A stretch of DNA of 64,000 nucleotides from positions 3,005,001 to 3,069,000 of the forward strand of contig NC_092258.1 in assembly GCF_036320965.1 (NCBI RefSeq), written 5' to 3'. Under the pieces are notes generated by a model. That model had not been told where the DNA came from. It worked only from the letters and a program-made list of their open reading frames with translations, and searched no databases. This DNA comes from Panulirus ornatus. Taxonomy: Eukaryota > Arthropoda > Malacostraca > Decapoda > Palinuridae. Numbering within the stretch: position 1 is the stretch's first letter; every line of letters starts with the position of its first letter. Position numbers and translations under genes: made by a program. This document shows positions 11,786 to 22,970 of the stretch, piece by piece.

Positions 11786-12240
11786 CTGGACGCTCCTAAT
11801 GAACTGTAACATTTTTATAACCACAAGTTGAGCTAAATAACCAGAACGACGCCATTTTTAATAAGGCCCCGAAAACTAATTTTTTTTTCTTTATTTTGGG
11901 CTGTTTTGTATACAAAGTTAGAGAGGGCGTTCCAGCATTTTGCCTTCATACCAGCCTCGCCACAGGTAAGGCAGGTGCGTACGTGTGTGTGTGTGTATAT
12001 ATACGTGTGTATTTATGTATATTCCGTATACGAGAGACGCTGAGGCGAATCTAAGCAACCGTAGCATTTAGGTAAAATATTCTATCTGGTATAGGGAACA
12101 GACCGGTATCCTCTGTGGTATTGTCGAGGTAAGGACGGTACCGACACATCCGGTATCTTCCAGTTATAACGATACCGCTATAGGTAAGGCTGGTATGCGT
12201 TCAATATTTCCGAGCTGAGCTCCCAGAGTTGGGGAGCAAG
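11786..12240. other. Unassigned sequence
   Basis: Includes CACAG|GTAAGGCAGG at 11962-11976. The block (A/T)GGTAAGGC(T/A)GG recurs at 12183 and 13938, which suggests a dispersed repeat rather than splice sites. Short GT/TA runs at 11983-12020. Confidence 0.4.
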
Positions 12241-12295
12241 GAGGGATTGCGGCGGCTTGCCACCATTGTTGTCAGGGGAGGAAAGAGGGGAGAGA

Positions 12296-12330
12296 GAGGA
12301 GGAGGAGGAGGAGGAGGAGGAGGAGGAGCA
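12296..12330. repeat. (GGA)11 microsatellite
   Basis: Grades into a GTA/GTG cryptic tract up to 12440. Confidence 0.95.
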
Positions 12331-12524
12331 ACAGCAGTGGTCGTGGTGGTAGAAGTAATAGTAGTAGTAGTGGTAGTGGTGGCAGAAGTAGTGGCAGTGG
12401 TGGTAGTGATGGTAGAAGTAGTGGTAGTGGTGGTTGGTGCGTTCTGAACACTGTCGCAGGGGTGAGGTATGCAAGGGCGTTCGGGATGAAAGTTAAGACA
12501 GCAGTAGTGGCAGTAGTACTAGAA

Positions 12525-12574
<50 letters not shown>
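12525..12574. repeat. (TAG)16 microsatellite
   Basis: Uninterrupted TAG/AGT triplets. Confidence 0.95.
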
Positions 12575-12634
12575 ACAGAAGTAGAAGTCTTTTTTCTTGG
12601 GGCCATCCCTCACAACCACAACATGGTTGCTGCG

Positions 12635-12640
<6 letters not shown>

Positions 12641-12717
<77 letters not shown>

Positions 12718-12730
12718 TCTCTCTCTCTCC
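12641..12730. repeat. (GA)37 abutting (TC)8
   Basis: GA runs to 12715 and turns without spacer into TCTCTC to 12730, giving a self-complementary junction. Confidence 0.97.
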
Positions 12731-13133
12731 ACCACACCGTAATGGCGCGTCTGGTCGACCACTTAACACCCTGAGCGACACAACGTGGTCATAAGAGGCA
12801 CAGGTGTGACTTTTATATTCGATATATTCATTTATTTTTCAGGTGCCGCGTGTCCCGCTGAAAACGTAACTGATACACATCCTCCCACTCTCCCACACCC
12901 CTCTCCCTCACGCAACTCTTTCTCTCACCACCCTCCCTTCTCCTCTCCCTCCCATCTGTCTTTAATCCAATCCCCGAACCTCTCTCTCGCTTTCTTTCTT
13001 TCTTTCTTTCTTTCTTCCCCTCTACGCGCTAGCCCTACCTACTGGCAAAATTTCGTTGTAGGCACTTGTAGGTAAGTACATACCTACAGACAGACAGACA
13101 GACAGACACTCTGTCGTAGGTACTTGAGCTAGG

Positions 13134-13135
<2 letters not shown>

Positions 13136-13201
<66 letters not shown>
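13136..13201. repeat. (CT)33 microsatellite
   Basis: Preceded by (CAGA)5 at 13089-13109. Confidence 0.97.
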
Positions 13202-13205
<4 letters not shown>

Positions 13206-13239
13206 TTTTATCACTCTTCTATTTTATCTTTTCCTTCAA

Positions 13240-13241
<2 letters not shown>

Positions 13242-13295
<54 letters not shown>
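13242..13295. repeat. (CT)27 microsatellite
   Basis: Second CT array, 40 bp after the previous one. Confidence 0.97.
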
Positions 13296-13298
<3 letters not shown>

Positions 13299-14111
13299 CC
13301 ACATTCACTTGGAGTTTTCTTTGCTTTCCGCGCTGCGTCTCGTTTTCCACGTTAGGTCCCCCTCCCTCCGTTCTCTCCCAGTGACTTTTCCTTTATGGTC
13401 ATATTTTCTTTAATTTTTAAGTTCTCTTTAGGGGCCTCCAGCCTTTTGAGGTAGCCAAGCTTTAGCGGCCGTTCGGCTGAGACTTTGAACAAATCCTAAA
13501 CGACAGGAAACTGAACGATGACGATTGGAAAAAAAAAAACTGAGTTGAACGTTATACTGAACGCTGAGGGAGGGGAAAAAATTGCTCAGTTGAACGTAAA
13601 ACGGAGAACGCTGAGATGACTGCTCAGGTGAACACCGCGGAAATAAGACTCAAGCTGAACGGAGGAGGAGTCAAAAGCGAAGTGATCGCAGATGAGAACA
13701 AATGAGACAAGAGCAAGAACAAGAGAACAGAGGCAGCAGACGCGTGTAAAGAACAGTGAGACACGTGAACACAAGAGCAAACATGCGAGAGTGGACGTGG
13801 TAGTTGATATAAGTATACAGCTTCTGTAGTAGTAATAGAAGTAGTAGTAGTAGTAGCCACTCAAGTAAATACTTAACAGGGGTCCTTCAGCTGAACGTTC
13901 AATAGTTAGGGAGAACTCTCAGCCTCCCTGACCCTTGTTAGGTAAGGCTGGCGTTCTCATTTCTCTCAGCCGCGTTCACTTGCCTCGCTCTCACCGTACT
14001 CACTTGACCGCTAATTGTCCCTGATGGTTTACTGACCTCACTGGATTGACCCTTTCAGTGTAAAGAGAAGGAGTTTAATGTCTGAAGATGTGGGAGTTGG
14101 GAGAGAAAACG

Positions 14112-14113
<2 letters not shown>
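13296..14113. other. Unassigned sequence
   Basis: Recurrent GAACG and GCTGAACG words (13500-13660, 13890) hint at a faint repeat. A (TAG)5-like run is at 13826-13856. No gene recognised. Confidence 0.4.

Positions 14114-14201
<88 letters not shown>
14114..14201. repeat. (TA)44 microsatellite
   Basis: Uninterrupted and fully self-complementary. Confidence 0.97.
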
Positions 14202-14204
<3 letters not shown>

Positions 14205-14980
14205 GTTGAAATTTAATACCAGCGGAGCAATTAGAACGAACGCTTGCAATGAGAATTCTCTCGCGATTCTTTTCATAAAAGAGGGAGATTTAAAGCACAA
14301 TATTTTAGTAATAGGGATTTGACTTTAAAAAGGGAGACAGCGGGGATTATGGGGTAATTGTCCTCTACGGCAGATCTAGAAGGAGTCAACTGAAGAAGAT
14401 CTGAATGCGAATATTTTTTTCTCTATTCCTCGATGTGGGGGATTAATGGTTCCTTCACGTGTACCTCCGGGATTTCCTAGGGGAGGGAGGGAGGGATTTA
14501 CAAGAAAGGATTTCAGAGACGGGGTTATCTCTTTCACTCTAACTCCCTCCCTCCCTCCCTCACTCTCTTTCTTATTAATCTAATCAAGTAAACACAAGGC
14601 TATGGAGGCCATGAATGCCCAGTCCATCTTGGACCTCAACTGAGCCGTCTCCTTCCTAATTATACCTTGACAATCCCACGGTTGAGTTTGTTTACCAGTC
14701 GATACCGGTGGTCAAAAATGCCTATTCAGGTTGGCAGCTGCGTTAGGTATCCCAGGGAAGGACCGGAATAATATGTATTATTGTTAGCAGAGCGAAAAAA
14801 ATGCCACAAAGAAACTGATATCCGAAGAAAATTGTCCATTACACACAGACTTGCGAAGGGAAGAGTGGGCGTGGGGAGAGAGAGAGAGAGAGGGGGGGGG
14901 GGGAGTTGCTCTAAATGCAAGCAGGGGGACGCAAGCACCAAGGGAGGAGATTGGGTCTTATGATGAGGGGCCCGAATGGT
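14202..14980. other. Unassigned sequence
   Basis: (GGGA)3 at 14484-14495, (CCCT)4 at 14544-14560 (complementary to it), a GA run at 14876-14892 and a G12 run at 14893-14904. No coding signal. Confidence 0.5.
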
Positions 14981-15929
14981 TAAGGTGGGGAGTGGTGGGT
15001 GGCAGAGGGTTACGGCCATGGGGAGGGGGAAGCCATGTTGGGGAGAAGAGGGTGTGTTTGTGTATGTGTGTGATGGGGAGGAAATGGGGGGGGGTGGATA
15101 TGGGGGAGGCGATGGATGGGTGGAGAGGCAGCGAGTAGGTGGGTGGTATGGAAATGGTGAAATAGGGAAATGGGTATGTAGAAGGCGCTGCGGGTGGATG
15201 GTTAAATAGGTTGAATGGGTGAGAGCAGTGGCGGAGGAAGAATTCAAAGTGGGTGACGGAAGGAAGGAGTAACGAGAAGGAAGTAGAAGGAGGAACCAGA
15301 GGGAGGGAGAGGGAGGGAGAGGGAAGGGGGGAGGGAGAGCAATAGGAAGGCAAGTAACCAGAGAAAAAGCACAGTTTAAGGAGCAGTTTGACCGTGAATT
15401 TATAACAAGCTTTTGAATGATACTTGTGTCACAATGAGCGGGGCTAGTGCCGGGCACACGCCCTCTCCACATCCCCAGCTGCGCCCCCACAACCCCCTTC
15501 CCACTTATGCACCCATTACAGACCACAACCCCAATACACACCCACAGCACATCTGGACTCATCCACTCCACAGACTCATCATAAATTTCCACTTAAACTT
15601 TAAACTCCCTAAAAACCCACCTCTACATAGCCATATGAATATCCACCCTTGCATACAACATGCACTTCCACAAAAAAGAAGCCCTTTGAACATCCACATA
15701 TACCTCCACACAGTCCCCAAACACCTACCACACAGTCAACATAACCCTCCCCTCCCTGTAAAATAATCCACCTCATATCTCTACGATCCACCACATGACT
15801 CCCACCACAACCTCCGAACATTCACCATACAACTATACCAAACCCCTTGACACATACAGCACACCTCATACACTAGTCCCCTTACATACAACCATACAAC
15901 TCCCATACACAGTATTCATAATGTACTTT

Positions 15930-15932
<3 letters not shown>
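14981..15932. other. G-rich to C-rich composition switch
   Basis: 14981-15350 is strongly G-rich on the plus strand (GGGTGGATATGGGGGAGG, GGTGGGTGGTATGG). 15440-15930 is C/A-rich (CCACACC, ACATCCACATATACCTCC). Frames spanning them (up to 288 codons on the minus strand) are Pro/Ser/Thr/Leu-biased products of this composition. Confidence 0.6.

Positions 15933-16000
<68 letters not shown>
15933..16000. repeat. (CT)34 microsatellite
   Basis: Ends the C/A-rich stretch 15440-15930. Confidence 0.97.
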
Positions 16001-16002
<2 letters not shown>

Positions 16003-16407
16003 GTACCTATCCACCCATCCATCTGTCTCACATACCCTATATATATAAGAAGATACAGAAGATACAACACCTTATATAAACAACAGAAATCTGAGGGATA
16101 CTTGGGTACAAGTCACATCGTGATGCAATACACAGTGATAATGAAAATGGATTATCAAAAAAAAAAAAGATAATGAGAAGAGTGACAGGGGAAACATAAA
16201 TATATATATAGTAAGTGGAGACAGAAGCCTTGTGATGGCACCAGCCAGGTTGCTGAGGCGAAATGAGGCAGCTGGTGGAGGTGAGGAAGGAAGGTGTGAG
16301 ATCAGGGCCTGAGTTAGGGTTAAGTGAGGTGCTGTTATGAACTGGCGAGGGAAGTCAATGACATTTGAGGATGAGGGACTTTGGGTGAGGCCTCGACAGG
16401 AGAGCAC

Positions 16408-16409
<2 letters not shown>

Positions 16410-16469
<60 letters not shown>

Positions 16470-16478
16470 TGTGTGTGA
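16410..16478. repeat. (GT)34 microsatellite
   Basis: One GG interruption near 16463. Confidence 0.97.
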
Positions 16479-16958
16479 TGGAGGAGGGTCGTGAGTGCAG
16501 GTGCGCATAACTTTATCATACTCACAGTGTGAGCGGCGTTAACGTCCCTACAGAGTATCCTCCGGTTTAAATCTTCCTGTGTTGACGATAAGAACACTTG
16601 TGATACCTCAGACAAGGTGTGGTGGTGGTGATGATTCAGGTGTTTGCCAGCGCCCTCTCCATCGAGCGATAGTGATGGTTTTAGATCTTCTGGTGCGGCG
16701 ATGTGTGACTCCCCCCCCCCTCCCTCCCCCCACTCTCTGTGTAGTGGCAAGAAGAAGAGGAGTGGGTGGAGGAATGGGAGGATGCACCTGCCCCCCTCAT
16801 ACACACACACGGTCCCCATTAATCGGAGGTCCTCAATTACCCTTCCCCATTAGCATCCCCAACACCTCACCCAGAACCCCTACTTTCGCTCACCTCCTCC
16901 TCCTCCTCTCGACTTTACGACTGCTCCGCCTCGGGAAGGACACGAGAGCAATACGATC

Positions 16959-16984
16959 ACACACACACACACACACACACACAC
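16959..16984. repeat. (AC)13 microsatellite
   Basis: Short and pure. Confidence 0.95.
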
Positions 16985-17184
16985 GAAAGTTGGGCAACGA
17001 TTGACGGACGATGGCAGACAACGATCTACGGAAACACGACGCTCCTCAGTCCCTCCCAAGAACGAGGACAACCCGAGCACAACACCAGGGCAACAACTCT
17101 TTCCTCTCCCCCCCGCATCAAACCTCCACACACAACCTTGAAACATACGAAGCCATCGTAAATTCTCACACTTTAAAAGCTCCT

Positions 17185-17187
<3 letters not shown>

Positions 17188-17275
<88 letters not shown>
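17188..17275. repeat. (GA)43 microsatellite
   Basis: One extra G near 17270. Confidence 0.97.
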
Positions 17276-17277
<2 letters not shown>

Positions 17278-17879
17278 ACGAAAGAAAAAAAAAGAGGCTA
17301 TTTCCTCTTCTTCGACGTCTTACACAATGCTGCCGTAGGCCTAATCCCTAATCAGATTAGAGGAGATTGGGATTCTCAAGTGGTGTCTCCGTCTCCAGAC
17401 ACGCGCCCCGATGAACGGAAAAAAATTTCTCTCCAAGAAAAGCTAGTTGAAGGCGTCGCCTCAAAAAAAGAAAAAAAAAAGTACGTGTCACTAAGAAAGG
17501 GGAACAAATAGGTGTGACTGATAGGCCGGAGGCGCTACGGGGAGGGGGGGGGGGGCTGTGACGGTGTGACGGTGAGGACAAGTTGGAGGAGGAGGAGGAG
17601 GAGGGTGCAGCAGGGGGCCCTGCGGGAGACCGGACGACGGTGAGGGACGCAAGATCCACGATGTAGGTCCGGACGCCGCTGGAATAATACGGAAGAGGTT
17701 GTGAGGGCGCGACAGGAGGTCGTGAGGCGTTTAGAGGGTCGAGTTGGAGGGAGGAAGGAGAAGCGAGGCCTGAGAGGCATGGAGGGCTGGAGGGAGGCAA
17801 GAAGGAGTAGGGAGACGTGGCGTGGTGGGGGGAAGGTATGGAGGCGTGGAAGGAAGAGGAGAGGCGTGGAGGGAGGTCA

Positions 17880-18294
17880 GGTTACGGCGGGAAGCGTCGC
17901 CGGACATCATGAAGATTCGTGGAGCGAAGGGTCAGGTCGGCAGGAGCTGCACGACTGCATGGGTTTAAGTCTGGTGGGAACGTTCGTTGCAAGGGAAGAC
18001 GGAGGTTACGGAGCGATGTGCGGCGGTCGGAAGGTGTCGCAGATCGTCGTTAGGAAAGGTCGATTGGAGTCGCGTGACGTCGAGGAACGGTCGGGAAGGC
18101 GTCACAGGAACGTCGGAGAAGGATCATAAGTGTGCCAGGACTTCGAAGAAGGTTGGGTAGCGTCGCAGGACGTCGATGATAATCTGGAGATCTAGCAGGA
18201 CGCCAGGAAAGGTCGAGAAGCGTCGTAAGACGTTAGAAAAAATCGAGAGGTGTCACAAGATGGCGGCAAATATCTAGAGAGTCGTCGTAGGACG

Positions 18295-18296
<2 letters not shown>
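17880..18296. repeat. Degenerate ~32-38-bp tandem repeat, GTCGCAGGACGTCG theme
   Basis: Diverged units share GGTCGAGAAGCGTCG(C/T)A(A)GACGT, most clearly at 18055-18295 (for example AGCGTCGCAGGACGTCGATG, AGCGTCGTAAGACGTTAG). The repeat is CpG-rich and purine-rich and ends at a (GA)n array. The plus-strand 142-codon frame over it is a repeat product. Confidence 0.6.

Positions 18297-18298
<2 letters not shown>

Positions 18299-18376
<78 letters not shown>
18299..18376. repeat. (GA)39 microsatellite
   Basis: Begins at the end of the degenerate 32-38-bp repeat. Confidence 0.97.
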
Positions 18377-18379
<3 letters not shown>

Positions 18380-18654
18380 TCAGGAGGGAATGGAAGAAAC
18401 GTACGTGAGAACGTACCGTGAGACTATGTAACTGGGTTCGACACCCACCTCCTTGGGAGTTATGGGGCGCTGTGGGTAGGTCACAGGCTGGGCTTGGAGG
18501 AAAGAGAGAGAGAGAGACAGATGGCAAACTACACCCCCTTACGCACCGAACCAAGTAACGTGTAGTGACATTACGAGACGATGACCTGTGTGTTATGGGC
18601 GTCTGTGACGGTGTGAACTGCGAAGACCATATCGAGTACGGAAAGTTCCTAGCA

Positions 18655-18905
18655 CCTCGAACACATAGGTATGACCTCTGAACACAACGGTACGACCCTT
18701 GAACACAATGGTACGACCCTTGAACACGACGGTACGACCCTTGAACACGACGGTACGACTCATAGGTGTGATGGCATACGGCATCACTTGACCCTTTGAG
18801 AGTCAGGTCAGATAAGAGGTCACACCATTATATTCACGTGTCATACCGCGGTGCTCAAGGGTCGTACCGTCGTGCTCAAGGATACTAACCATCGTCCTTA
18901 ATAGT
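18655..18905. repeat. Fold-back repeat with 21-bp iterons, copy 1
   Basis: The left arm (18655-18765) has about five tandem copies of a 21-bp unit (GGTACGACCCTTGAACACGA plus C). A ~75-bp centre (GGTGTGATGGCATACGG...GAGGTCACACC) follows. The right arm (18841-18885) has two copies of the same unit in inverse orientation (GGTGCTCAAGGGTCGTACCG). The flank after the right arm (CCAACATGTGTGCGCCTCATCTG) matches the flank of copy 3 at 33.9 kb, so the whole block is one dispersed family. No open frame of note. Confidence 0.8.
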
Positions 18906-19625
18906 ATTTGAATACTCACTGTTACTCAACCAACATGTGTGCGCCTCATCTGTAGATTCGCATCCATTCATCAACGCTGAACATGTCTCAAAAACAACAA
19001 GAATAAAGAAAAAAAAACATGACTCTCAATGCTCGTCATCGTATAATACTACTCCACAACATGTGTTACCGGACTCCGCCTTCACGTGGTTACACCGCGA
19101 GTGAGATGTCCCCTTCTGTCAGGCCCTAGCATCGTCAAGGTAAGGAGAGGAGCATTATCTCGTCCAGGACTATCTCGCTCTTAAGGAGTTCATCTTTTCC
19201 CCGCTCCTGCGTGGAACACAGGCAGCCTCGAAACCCTACTAACCCCCATCAAATGAGGAAATTAAGGCCATATAACAATAATAACTCCATATCTAAACCC
19301 CTATCTCAAGCGCCCATACTAACACCTCCCTCCCTGTATACCTCCGCGGCCGCAACCCGACCTCCTCACGATCCCAAAATCTAAGAGATGTGGGCGGCTG
19401 GTCGTCGCCCCCCCCCCCCTTCTTGCTGGGGGACCTTCACAAGTAAAGCCTCCAGTACCTTCCTCCCTCTGACAAAAGTAGCGTCTGGCCATACTTCAAA
19501 GTGAGGGACAATAAGGCCGTAAATAGAACTGTGTAGAGCAAACATCAATCAGTCCTGGAGCGACGCTCCGGGATAAAGACTTGTCTCTTTCCCATATTAT
19601 CTGCCTCCCTGATCAGCGTTACCAA

Positions 19626-19627
<2 letters not shown>
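18906..19627. other. Unassigned sequence
   Basis: Starts with the flank of fold-back copy 1. Poly-A at 19010, a C10 run at 19410. No gene recognised. Confidence 0.45.
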
Positions 19628-19669
<42 letters not shown>

Positions 19670-19695
19670 AAACATACACACTCACACACACACAC
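19628..19695. repeat. (AC)n, interrupted
   Basis: AC at 19628-19663, then ATACACAAACATACACACTC and more AC. Confidence 0.95.
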
Positions 19696-19815
19696 GTATA
19701 CGGCCCGCAAGTCCCTCGTCCTCTGTTCTTGAAGCCGAATGCCACCGCCATCGCCGCTGCGATCGAAAAATATTTGATGCCTTTTTCTGGACTTTTGATC
19801 ATTTGATACACCTTT

Positions 19816-19816
<1 letters not shown>

Positions 19817-19882
<66 letters not shown>
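19817..19882. repeat. (GT)33 microsatellite
   Basis: About 120 bp after, and opposite in sense to, the AC array at 19628. Confidence 0.97.
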
Positions 19883-19884
<2 letters not shown>

Positions 19885-20139
19885 TTTCTTTCTTTTCTTT
19901 AAGGATGTGATTTATATGAAGATGAAGTTCTCGCAAGACTAGCTGCGAAGGTGGAGGAGAAGGAGGAGGAGATGTCGCACTCACGAGTTGAAAGAGATAG
20001 ATTAAGGTGGTCTGGCAACGTAAGGTGGGGGAGGGAGGATCCCTTTCTCTCTCCCTCCTTCTCTGCCTCTCCCCGTCTCCCTCTCTCCATCATGCTGGTC
20101 GGGTTGCAATATACGGTCGCACCGGGGCCACCTTGGGCT

Positions 20140-20216
20140 GGGCTGGTGCCGCAAGGCTGGGTTTGGCTGGGCTGAGCTAGGCTGGGCTTGGTTGGGCTGA
20201 GCTGAGCTGGACTGCT
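20140..20216. repeat. ~10-bp GCTGGGCTTG minisatellite
   Basis: Short units GCTGGGCTGG, GCTGGGCTGA, GCTGAGCT and GCTGGGCTTG run in tandem. Open frames on the minus strand show a QPNQAQPSSAQ-like periodic peptide. Confidence 0.7.
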
Positions 20217-20786
20217 CCCTCCTTTCTATCCTCCCAAATATCCCACAAATATCCCTCACAAGTATCCAACACATTCTCCACCCAGTCCCTATTTACCCGT
20301 AATATGCAGGTGGGTCACGCTAGCAACACGTCCAAGGCCTGAGACGCAAAAAAAAGAAAAGGAAGCAGAATGAATATAAAAAAGGTCTACAGAACTCGTA
20401 ATGTAGGGGAGAGGGGCAAGATGGCCCAGTCTACCGGTCCTCCCCCTCCCACACACCCCTCCCCTCCTTCCCTCCTCCCGCTAGATCAATTGCAATGCAA
20501 CATTTTGCGTCCCCCTGCCATTTTTCATTTGGTGTACAGTGTCGGCTGGCTCCTGCGACTGTCTCCCTCGCTCCTCTAAATTGGAGTGCGGATAATCTCA
20601 TTACATATTTTGTAGGCGCTAGCCTAATGTATGCGCCAATGTTTTTAATGGTTATCGGGCCCGGACAGGCGGGAGGGCCAGGCCAACCAGCCTTCCAGCG
20701 GTCAGCTGAGAGAGTGGGAGGAAGAGGAAGAGGAATAAGAGGAAGAAGAGCGGCGGTAACGGCCTGTAGCAAAGATGAATTCTGCA

Positions 20787-20790
<4 letters not shown>
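20217..20790. other. Unassigned sequence
   Basis: C/CT-rich patches at 20440-20480 and a GGAAGA-rich patch at 20730-20750. No conserved domain recognised in the open frames. Confidence 0.45.

Positions 20791-20872
<82 letters not shown>
20791..20872. repeat. (GA)41 microsatellite
   Basis: Uninterrupted. Confidence 0.97.
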
Positions 20873-20875
<3 letters not shown>

Positions 20876-21322
20876 AGAGCTTACTCCTCCCTGCCCGGCA
20901 AGATCGGCCGGCCCACACGTAACGAACTACACATCAGGTCATCCACACATGACGGCAGCTGCCTTCCTACAGGATCCTCCAGCCACCAAGGAGTCCCCTC
21001 ATACCAAACCCCAACCCAACACCCCCCTGGTCTTGTTAACCGAACCACAATGATAAGAAATTAGTCCGGATACGTTATACTGAAAAATATATATATTCTC
21101 TCTGCTGGCATCAGGTGGGAGAGGGCATTTTGCAGATTAGCCTTACATCGGAAAAGAAATCATCATTGATATGATATTATAATCCTAATGTACTGTGTGT
21201 TGTTACCTATTTGTAACGTATGTGCAGGGCAGGAGTTTTTACACTCGTGGGGGCCCTATCTCTTGACCAATCTGTACTCTCATACAACCTTCTAAATTTA
21301 AGTATGCTGTCTGCATTAACCA

Positions 21323-21325
<3 letters not shown>
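20873..21325. other. Unassigned sequence
   Basis: Nothing beyond average-complexity DNA; a short TATATA at 21089. Confidence 0.45.

Positions 21326-21383
<58 letters not shown>
21326..21383. repeat. (GT)29 microsatellite
   Basis: Followed within 20 bp by a short (AC)5 run, so a hairpin is possible. Confidence 0.97.
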
Positions 21384-21387
<4 letters not shown>

Positions 21388-21823
21388 ACCAGACAGAGAC
21401 ACACACACAGGCGTATATATACAGTTCTCTTCCATGCTGCAATGAAGAACATTTCTCACTCACGCTTCAATGAAGAACGGCCCTCTCCCATGCTGGAGAT
21501 AATTGTTCTCTCCCACACTGCACAGAAGAACACATTACCCACCTACGCACCGCCATACAGCTGAAGTAATTACGCTACGTCATTACGAAATGAATAACAA
21601 ATTACATTCATGGTTGTTAAACTGCTCAGTATATTACGGTGTGTGGTAGGCAGGGCGGGAGGGTCGCTCCAGGTGTGATAATCTGGTCAGAGGAACGACC
21701 ATCACTGCATGGCTAGGACGTTCCTAGGACAATTTTTCAATTCTTTTCCCCACGGGGAAGAAGTATTGAGTTCTGGTTGATTTTGATGTGCGGTTATGTC
21801 TAGCTGGTGATAAGGATCAGGCT

Positions 21824-21826
<3 letters not shown>

Positions 21827-21881
<55 letters not shown>
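21827..21881. repeat. (GT)27 microsatellite
   Basis: Uninterrupted; a G16 run (22021-22036) and (AC)n (22057-22082) follow. Confidence 0.97.
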
Positions 21882-21882
<1 letters not shown>

Positions 21883-22082
21883 ACGCAAGCATGGGCACAC
21901 AAGAAATAGTAACAAAGGCAGGATGCTTGGGTGTATACCAGGCGAAGTGACGCGTGGGCGTAGGATGAGGTGGCATTACGGCGTGGGAGATGAACACTAC
22001 ACGACTCACACCGACCACAGGGGGGGGGGGGGGGGGTGGCGTGTATGCGAGGAAACACACAGACACACACACACACACACAC

Positions 22083-22764
22083 GCAAGTTATTCTACTAGA
22101 TGAAAGTACATGGGAAGGACAGATTACAGAAGACCTGATGGTCTATGACGAGTGGTATCTGCTGGAAGACATAATGCATGGGATGGTCTACATAAGTACG
22201 TTACCAGCTGGAACACATTAATACGACCCAACTTTCCTAACATACACAGATGGAGAGTAATGCTGGGTAAAGCAGATGGCAGGATCGTGAAAGAACAGCG
22301 AGACAAATGGTGGTAAGAAACCGCCAGCATCTTGTGGGGCAGACTCGGGCTTGGGGACGCGAGGCCACGCCAGCAAATGACCGAAAATGAAAGATAATAA
22401 ACCAATCTTTCCACTTCTTTCCCCGGTGGCGAGGCCATGGGCTCCACTGCGGAGCCTCCCGATATCTCCACAGGACCGCTATTATAACTAGGAGAATGCC
22501 ATCATTTTACCTCCTCTTGCCGTACGCCTCTGACTTAATCTCTTTTTTGTTCTTTATCACAGAGAAATAATCCTACGAAAATCACTTACGGTGACATACA
22601 CATGTGCCACATGTATATCATGCCAATAAATACATAATGAAAGATTTGAGAAAAATATATGCGCCACAGATTTAAAAAAATATGTCATGGATGACCCACA
22701 AAACTACTTAAAAAATGGAAAAAAAAATATATACTAGTATGAATTTATTTATAGATCCACACAT
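22083..22764. other. Unassigned sequence before the LINE tail fragment
   Basis: 22090-22240 (GGACAGATTACAGAAGACCT ... GACATAATGCATGGGATGGT ... GTACGTTACCAGCTGG) has the look of old element sequence leading to the LINE tail at 22773, but no RT motif is readable. A-rich 22620-22740. Confidence 0.35.
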
Positions 22765-22815
22765 ACACACTTGGGGCAACACGAATGTAAAGCTCCCTCC
22801 CCGTAAAGAACAAAT
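22765..22815 (+). mobile_element. Isolated LINE 3' tail fragment
   Basis: The stretch GGGGCAACACGAATGTAAAG followed by CTCCCTCCCCGTAAAGAACAAATG matches the tails at 23950-24006 and 26349-26396 and the one at 48191. No RT text precedes it. It marks the end of another insertion just upstream of the SINE-like unit. Confidence 0.6.
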
Positions 22816-22850
22816 GTATACATTTTTTTATCGGTAATTGTAGATTTATG

Positions 22851-22945
22851 GACTTCCGTGGTGTAGCGGTTAGCTTTCCTGACCGCAAAACATCCACGGG
22901 CCGCCCTGGGTCGAGCGCATGGGTTCGAATTCTGGTTGCGACAGT
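22851..22945 (+). mobile_element. tRNA-derived SINE head with A and B boxes
   Basis: Seen: GACTTCCGTGGTGTAGCGGT opens a tRNA-like 5' end with an A box (TGTAGCGGTTAGC, 22861-22874). About 50 bp later comes a B box (GGTTCGAATTC, 22922-22932). These are the RNA polymerase III internal promoter boxes. The 5' end resembles tRNA-Val, but no proper cloverleaf with an intact acceptor stem forms, so it is not a functional tRNA. It sits 26 bp upstream of the decayed LINE RT and just after an isolated LINE tail. Confidence 0.72.
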
Positions 22946-22970
22946 CGGTCCAAAGTGAAGATTAGTTGAG

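Noticed and set aside
14726..15592. 288-codon minus-strand frame
   Set aside because: Pro/Ser/Thr/Leu-rich across a G-rich tract with no domain; stops are simply depleted by base composition.
18432..18446. B-box-like GGGTTCGACACCC after a GA array
   Set aside because: No convincing A box; the upstream sequence is GA repeat and low-complexity.
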